Source of the DNA: Trochalopteron elliotii
Taxonomy: Eukaryota > Chordata > Aves > Passeriformes > Leiothrichidae
Reading direction: 5' to 3'
DNA length: 64,000 nt
NCBI GenBank assembly: GCA_024734555.1
Contig: JANPWX010000073.1
Location: 786,600-850,599 of the forward strand
The notes under the pieces are model-generated. The model searched no databases and was not told the DNA's origin. It worked only from the letters and a program-made list of their open reading frames with translations. A program made the translations under genes and the position numbers. Positions 57,301-64,000 of this stretch are shown here, in pieces. The first letter of the stretch is position 1. The number at the start of each line of letters is the position of its first letter.

Positions 57301-60300
57301 GAAACATTGAACTGTGTATGTTATGTACTTTCCAACTGCTGAGGAAGTTAGGGCTGGCAGTCCTGGCTTCCTCCGAGCTGAAGCTGTGACATTCTGCTGC
57401 TTTAGCTTTTCTTCCAGCTTCTTCAGTATATAATACTTCTCTTCATGTCATCACTTGTTGCATTAATTTTTATCTTTTATTTTTTTTAGAAACAGCTAAG
57501 GAAAAAAACCAAACCAACTAAAGAAATCAACAAAATTCCAGCAGCAAAGGTTTTCTTTGAATGTAACTGCTTCTTCTCTCATCTAAGAGTGACCTGCAGG
57601 TGCTAGCTGTCAGCTGGAAAGTCTTTGCTGTGGTGTGATGTGTGGATGGGAGCAAGTTGCATGCCAGGTAAGCTTTGTTTTGGAATGAGTTGACAATCGA
57701 ATTGTTCCTAATGTGTCCTGAAGCACAAATTGTTTACGTGGCTCATCCTGAAGAAGCCCTGATAACCTTTTAGCCCACTGCATGCCAGCTGCTGGGAAAA
57801 AAAAAACAAACAAAAAACAAACACTGGAATAACGTAGTAAATTTAAAATGTTGTTTGGAAGAATTCTTCCTCCTTGGCTCCCTAGTGTTCAGATTTTTTT
57901 TTTTTTAAATTCTTGAAGCCTTTGCAAGATATCACCTGATATATTTTTTCATCTCTTAGCTGATCTAATAAAAATTAATTCCTTTCCCTAGAAACGTTGT
58001 CTCAGCTAAAGCCTAAAGAGTTCACAACTACAACAATACTACTACTGTGAACAAAGTTGCCTCCATTTCAATGCATCCAATTGTGTAGAATTCAAAGGGT
58101 GTGCAACCATTTAAAAATTACTCAAATGCATTTCTATGCAGAGAAAGTCATAGCATTAAAATCTCATGTCTTTTCAGGACATATGTCCCCTTTGTGCAGC
58201 TGGGAATTGCCCTTCCCTAATAGCATGAGGCTCCTATTTCTTTCCCTTCACAACCACCAGGCTTTAAAGATGAGAGGGTTTTTGTTGTACAGGGTTTTTA
58301 TGCCTAGAAAAGCATCACTTGCCCAAGGCTGAATCTGAATCTTGTCTGTCCTGAGTGGGGATAGTTTGGGGAGAAATGCCTTTGAAACCGATGAGTTATT
58401 TGTAACACTAGAATACGTTTTGGTGAAGATGAATTAATGGGTAGACTATAGCTGAGCTGGTGAAAGGTACATGATTAATTCAGTTTTGACAGGACTGTAT
58501 AATTTATAGCCTGGATCACACCTTCAATTAGGCATATCACATTCTTTATTTCTACAACTGTAGAGCCTAGGAATACCAAACCTGAATGTCAGCCATAGTG
58601 TGCTTGGTGCTGCACACAAACAGAAGTACAGAAATAAAGGTACACTGTGAAAGAGAAAGAGCACACCTGAATAACACTGAGACTATTTTGGGAGGCAGTC
58701 CTGCTCACCAGTGAAATACTGAACTATTGAAGCTTTCATGCTTAATGACTACCTGACTATTTCCATAAATGTCCCAGTTTCTGTCTTTGCAGTTATCCCT
58801 TCATGGAGGCCATGTTTTATTCCAAGGAGAAATAAGCAGAGAGGGCAGGACAAGCATTGCAAAGGTGGATGTCTAGTGGTGCTGTAGATGATGTGGAGTT
58901 TGAATGTCAGGGTGACAAGAGTTTTGCTCATGAGGGATGTGTGGGTTCCTGCCTTCTGGTGAGCTGAAACTGTAAGACAGAACTGTAGAAGAGAAAGGGA
59001 ATTTGCCTGTAAAGGAAAGGGTCCATCCCAGGCAGGAACAGGTTAATGTGCCTCATTGTAGACATGACCCAAGTGATGAAGAAAGGTAGGCTGGAGTTTC
59101 TGGTAAGGACAGTAGCTGCTCTTGCTGTGGGCCCATCTCTCAACATCAAACGGCCCAGGGAAAGCAGGCTCAAAATGGACTCCGGCCCCTTTACACTTTG
59201 GGGGAGGATCCCCAGCCAGTGACTGTGACATGAAGGTCAGTCAAAACCCCATGTTGTTGTTATGGCAAGACTGAAGATCTTGCTGTCCCAGCTGCAGGGC
59301 TTGCAAGGCTGTTGTAGGAGCTCTGCTGTGCACCTCTATCACACCTTGGGGCTGCTGCTCACTGCAGAGCTTGTGCTCCCCTTGTTAGTGATTTCAGAAG
59401 TATCGCTGCATAAATCAATATGCAGGAAACTAACTTAGCATCTCTGCCAGGTGTCTGTTTTCCTGTAGCCTTCCCCAGTATTTCAGACTGGATTGGTAAT
59501 GAGTGGAGAGCTATATTTGTGTGGAAGTGAGATGCCAGCTCCTTAAGGATTCATTTATTGGGCTGCAGGCCAAGGAATATTTTGGCCCTTGATTGCACGT
59601 TACTTGCTGCATTTACTTAATCAAATAGGGAAGCTTTTAAACTTTCAATCTGACAACATGAATACATTATTGTACAGTCGTCTGATTTCCTTACTAGCAA
59701 CATGTCAGTAATGAAAATGGGGCTAAGGAGGAAAGAATCAACAGTGTAATTTGTCTGAGTCGCTCTGGGATCTAGGTATGGATAAGGGCTGTGCTCTTGT
59801 CTCTTTCATAACATCATGATCCATTTTATGAAATGCCTTAGAAAAATCTGGTTTGTAGCTGTTTGATTTCCTAGAGAAAGCTAGCTGCTTTTTTTCTCTC
59901 TTGGGAGAGGGATTCATCCTTGGAGATGACACCTCCTGGAAATCATTATAGAAAATAGTATCCGTGGTAACTGGAGCTGATATTTCTATACTCAGAAGAA
60001 ATCTGTGCCGTCTTAAACTGGGAGTTGATTGGGTGGGGGAGGATAACTTCAGGAAAAAAGCTGCTTTGAACCACTAGAGAGGGGATCAGGAGGCCGTATG
60101 AGGTGCTCAAATGTAGCTTTACACACCAGTAAATACAGCCTTACACACAAGTGTAAGCCCAGTCCCAAATTCATTAGTACCTGCATTGTCTTTCAAATGC
60201 TGGTATGTCCAGAGAAGTCTTTTGGCCCTTTCCTACAGGCACTCTAAGTTGTTAAACTGTGTTTGTGCAGGTACTACTGTGAGAATGCTTGCTTTGGTTA

Positions 60301-60413
60301 GCATGCCCTGTTTAGCAGAATGAGCTTGCTCTCATCCTCTGGTGATTAAATTGGATTGAGCTGAAGTAGTAGTGCAGGGATGTGGAGGCCTTGATCCACT
60401 ACCACAAGAAAAC

Positions 60414-60545
60414 AAGGAGAAGCTCAGGAAGCTGAGCTTCTTCAGCCTGGAGGAGAGAGGGGATAGGGGAACAGACACCTTCCAATATGTATGTGAAAGT
60501 CATAAAGAAAATGGAGGTAGATCCTTTTTACTGAGGATAATTAGT
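60414..60545 (+). mobile_element. CR1-like LINE fragment, degraded
   Basis: The sequence AGGAGAAGCTCAGGAAGCTG, CTTCTTCAGCCTGGAGGAGA and then CACCTTCCAATATGTATGTG parallels the forward-strand CR1 3' region. It is short and heavily substituted, so its limits are approximate. Confidence 0.6.
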
Positions 60546-61970
60546 GGAGAATTTCAGAGAAATTTTGGAGTTTTGTGTCCATGTAGATTTGGAAGAATTG
60601 ACTGGTCAGAGTTCCAAGCAACCTAGTCTGAATTAAATGTTGATCCTACTGAAGTTGTTAATTTGCTAATTTTTTTTTTTTTTAAAGTCAGGGGTATTTT
60701 TTTTTTAATAATTTTGCAAAATTTAGTTGCCTCATAGACAACACTTTTCCTTTAAAGCTTTAAGGAAAAAAAACCTCTCAAACTTTTTCTGTATTTGAGA
60801 AGCTCAAATATAGTAGCTGAACTGGAATCTCTCAACAAAGGATGCAACGTCAAGAAAGAACAGTTTTGGTAGAATTTTGGTTGAAAAACTTGGTTCAGAT
60901 CTATGCTTACTTTCAGATTTGTCTAGGTGGAGTGAACAACACTGGGGACAGTAACTAGGACTCTTCAGAATTATTTCATATTCATGTTCTAGTTGCACTC
61001 AAGGGCCCACTGGTAATGAAGCCCCCCATAGGTTGGTCCACGTGCCTTTGAAGAAGAGGCAGACGAAGAAAAAAGTGAATTTTTTATTAAGGGCTTAATT
61101 TAGCTAAATTGAGTTGAATCTGTGCTACCACACTGAAAACTCCAATTGGTTTCCTAGAAGTCTGATCCTCTGTAGTCCTCTAGCTGGGTTTGAAGTGCTT
61201 TGTTTCCCCAGCAGAACATGCTCTCTCTGGCTGACCAACCCCCAACTGCTACTACTTTGTATCTTTTTGGGAGCCTCTGTTTTCAAAATTACAAACTCGG
61301 ATGAGGTCATGTGCTCCCTGCTCCCCATATTGATACAGTAGAGCGAAATGCAGGCGTGGTATGATAACAGAGGCCTTGAAAGAAGGGACAGAGGATGCAG
61401 CGTGGAGGAGAGGCATTGGGGTGATGACGAAAGAGGTGCAGGACACCAATGTCGACACCAGCTCTACAAACAGCTCACTAGGGATCAGATAAAGAAATGG
61501 GGACATGAGAGCTAGACAAAACAAGTATTCTAAAAGAAAAGAAAGAAAAAAAAATTAAATATATGCAAAAATTCTCCATGCATAGTAAATCTGGATGCAG
61601 TGCGGACTTGCAAGCCAAAGAAAGAGGAGTGAAATATAAAATGTTGCTAAAAAATGTATAAACCCTGCTCCATACGGATCTTAGATGGAGAAGAAAGAAT
61701 ATATCAGCATTATGTTCTTCCCTGCAAAGAGAAAGATGGAATGTTTGCCAGGAAGCGTGGAAACTGATTTCAACTGTATTATTACTCAGATTTTTTTCCA
61801 GATAATAGTCTTTGTTTTTTACCTCTAATAATTAGGTTTAGGTAAATAATATTTCTTAATTACACTGTTATGATTTCAATTGCACTAACAGTAGATTCCT
61901 AGGTTTGCATATAATACTTGTCTCTTTATTGTCTGTAAGCAAGGGTTTGAGTGCAGCTGTGGCACTTAGC

Positions 61971-62726
61971 AGAATCACAGAATCGTTTAGGTTGGACCTC
62001 CAAGATCATTGAATCCAACCTTTGACTGAACAACCTTGTCCACAAAACTGTGGTGCAAAGTGCCACATCCAATTGTTTCTAAAACACTTCCGGAGTGGTG
62101 ACTCCACCACTTCCCTGGGCAACCCATTCTGATGCTTGACATCACTTTCCCCAATGATTCTCCCTGTGAAAGGGACATCTTCCTGATGTCCAACCTGAAC
62201 CTCCCCTGACACAGCTTAAGGCTGCATCCTCTCCTGTCACTGTTGCCTGAGAGAAGACGTTGACCCCCACCTGGCTGCAGCCTCCTTTCAGGGAGCTGTT
62301 GACAATGATAAAGTCACCCCTGAGCCTCCATTTCTCCAGGCTAAACACCCCCAGCTCCCTCAGCTTCTCCTCATGGCATTCACTCTCTTCCCCAGCTCCA
62401 TTGCCTGTCTCTGAGCACTCTCCAGCACCTCAATGTTCTTCTTGCAGTGAGGGCCCCAGAACTTTTCAGTTATCAAGGTGCAGCCTCACCAGTGCCGAGC
62501 ACAGGGGGACAATCCCTGCCCTGGTTCTTCTGGCCACACTATTGCTGACACAGGCCAGGATGCCATTGGCCTTCTTGGGCACATGTTGACCTTCTTGGTC
62601 AACATGTGCAGCCACTGTTGACCAGCACTCCCAGGTCCTTTTCCACTGGGCAGCTTTCCAGCCACTCTTCCCCCAGCCCGTGGCACTCTCTGGGGTTGTT
62701 AAGGACAATGTGCACTTGGCCTTGTG
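61971..62726 (-). mobile_element. CR1 LINE 3' fragment, about 0.75 kb
   Basis: The plus strand starts with AGAATCACAGAATCG and continues through all the usual CR1 3' blocks in reverse complement: AGTGCCACATCCA, CACTTCCGGAGTGGTGACTC, CTTCCTGATGTCCAACCTGA, CTTTCAGGGAGCTGTTGACA, CAGCACCTCAATGTTCTTCT, CCTCACCAGTGCCGAGCACA, CCAGGTCCTTTTCCACTGGG and GTGCACTTGGCCTTGT. It is a 5'-truncated minus-strand copy with no intact frame. It contains a 13-bp perfect hairpin not expected in the family (62579-62609). Confidence 0.95.
62579..62609. repeat. perfect inverted repeat inside CR1, 13-bp arms, 5-base loop
   Basis: GCACATGTTGACC at 62579-62591 and its exact reverse complement at 62597-62609 flank TTCTT. 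The same region of typical CR1 copies has no such palindrome as far as I recall, so it seems to have arisen within this copy. Confidence 0.9.
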
Positions 62727-64000
62727 AGCAGGTAAGTGATAGCCATTGGGAAAAAAAAAGGAACAATGAATGAAAGAAGTATTAACTTCCTTAGGCCTCC
62801 ACCATGAGACATTCTCCTGCTCTTCCAACTTGCGGTATTCTGTAAGACCAAGCTCCTCTTTTGATATTTCCTGGAGAAACCATCAAGTGAGACATACCAC
62901 AGACTGCTACTGACCATGAGTCAATTGGCACTAGGGGAGATTTTCCTCTTAAGCCAGGAATCAAGCAGACTTTTAGGTTACTGCCTCTTCTAGTCCAGTT
63001 CTGAACTCAGTGGTGCATCTTTATTTCCTTTCTATAATGTGAGAGGGATGCTGTTATGATTCCTGGAGACTTGATTTCTGCATGCAGCAGCTAGGCTCAG
63101 TCTTGGCTGTACTGCAGCAACAGCTACAAAACCCAGAAATATTTTCGTCGGTGTGACCTGTTCTGTCCCAGACCATTTTGCTAAAATAAGCAAAAAGAAA
63201 GGCAACTGGTGTAGTGTGTTTTGTACTGCTGAGCAAGGCACCTTGCTGAGGCTGCTGCTCTCATTTCTCATACTGTAACCATCTTTGTTGAAAGCATTCA
63301 TTGCCATTCACCTTTAGGAGTTTAATTTGCATAATCATTTTTTCTTGCAGGGCTTCAGAATTGGCTGATCTGGACTCTCTACTTCAAAATATCTTAACTG
63401 TGCTTTTCAATATGCACACAATGCTGTGAGCTAGAACAAAACGATCTTGTTGTGTTACCATAGAGACATCCAGGGTCTAGGAAGGGTTCCTGCTTGAAAT
63501 CGGACTGTTAAAGGGACAAGGGCTGTTAAAATTTGATGAAGAGCTTAATCCTTGACCAGGCACTGGTATAAATCAGTGCCACCAGGGTGAAATGAACTGG
63601 CAGTCCCAATGCAGTGCTTTACAGACAACACTCTTCAGTCCAACTGGCCCAAAAGGGACTGTTGTCTCGGTAGACTCAGAGAAAAAAAAAAAAAAAACGC
63701 AAACAAAAGAGGTGGAGGGAGCGGGGGAAAGGTCTGGGAAATTAACTTGGAAATGTTGAATCACTTTATGCTTTTCTTTCATTCCCCCCCCTCCTCTTTT
63801 GATTTGAGTTCTAATTAAAAGGCTTTCCTTTGCACTTAGACAACTCAACTTTGCTTTTTAAGCATGCATTTTTTAAGCACCACTAAATGAAGGCAGGCAT
63901 GAGGGAAGGTGGAGGGCTGACAACTCTGCTCTGGAGACTGAAGTCCTGCATTTACAATTAAAGGCAAGTGGTTGGACTGTAGCTGCATTCCTGTGTTGTC
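62727..64000. other. non-coding sequence to the right edge
   Basis: I see no exon or recognised repeat here beyond a poly(A) run at about 63681-63697 and a C-rich run near 63784-63792. Confidence 0.5.

Larger units (their letters stand above)
38340..61970. other. probable IGSF11 first intron or intergenic sequence
   Basis: No coding exon with a known domain was recognised over this stretch. IGSF11 immunoglobulin-domain exons are absent, which fits the very long first intron of that gene in other vertebrates. It contains a CR1 fragment at 60.4 kb, a CpG-rich patch at 40.85 kb, a perfect hairpin at 46.4 kb and A/T-rich blocks. The longest open frame (46759-47316, minus) has no family signature. 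Confidence 0.5.

Noticed and set aside
1..64000. CRISPR arrays, bacterial operons, ribosomal or transfer RNA genes, endogenous viral genes
   Set aside because: The sequence is vertebrate with spliced genes and CR1 elements; no regularly spaced repeats, tRNA-like cloverleaf signals or viral protein motifs were recognised by eye.

Overview
This window looks like a bird genome. It carries several CR1-type LINE fragments of the avian kind, has isochore-like moderate GC, and encodes vertebrate genes in the order seen at human 3q13.32. Turtles and crocodilians also carry CR1, so 'bird' is a strong inference rather than proof. No bacterial, plasmid or viral gene was recognised.

The best-supported content is the uroplakin-1b gene (UPK1B) on the minus strand at about 10.65-22.21 kb. 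One non-coding first exon lies behind a TATA-like/CCAAT promoter, followed by seven coding exons. All introns are phase 0, giving a 256-residue tetraspanin with every diagnostic cysteine. Upstream of it, also on the minus strand at about 34.6-36.2 kb, lie three exons of a TEX55 (C3orf30)-like gene. The last three encode a complete RIIa/Dpy-30-like docking fold; the upstream proline/valine/glutamate-rich repeat segment is broken by a TAG in the same frame, which may be either a splice acceptor or a disabling stop. At 36.75-37.65 kb is a CpG island interrupted by a 338-base assembly gap. In human, TEX55 is head-to-head with IGSF11 across a very short gap. By synteny I read this island as their shared promoter, and the plus-strand sequence to its right as the start of IGSF11 and its long first intron. 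The island carries an RFX X-box, an E-box and a YY1-like site beside a splice donor.

Region by region: 1-10.65 kb has no exon I can support, only A/T-rich simple sequence. 10.65-22.3 kb is UPK1B. 22.3-34.6 kb is intergenic, with one CR1 at 27.25 kb and one unexplained minus-strand open frame at 30.33-30.9 kb. 34.6-36.2 kb is TEX55-like. 36.75-37.65 kb is the CpG island and gap. 37.7-64 kb is probably IGSF11 intron, with three CR1 fragments, a second CpG-rich patch at 40.85-41.05 kb, two long perfect hairpins and no recognised exon.

The genes do not form an operon. They are a conserved neighbourhood: a urothelial/epithelial tetraspanin, a testis/sperm-type docking protein, and probably a neural/testis adhesion gene promoter. 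Most open frames in the window are chance frames in non-coding DNA and are omitted.
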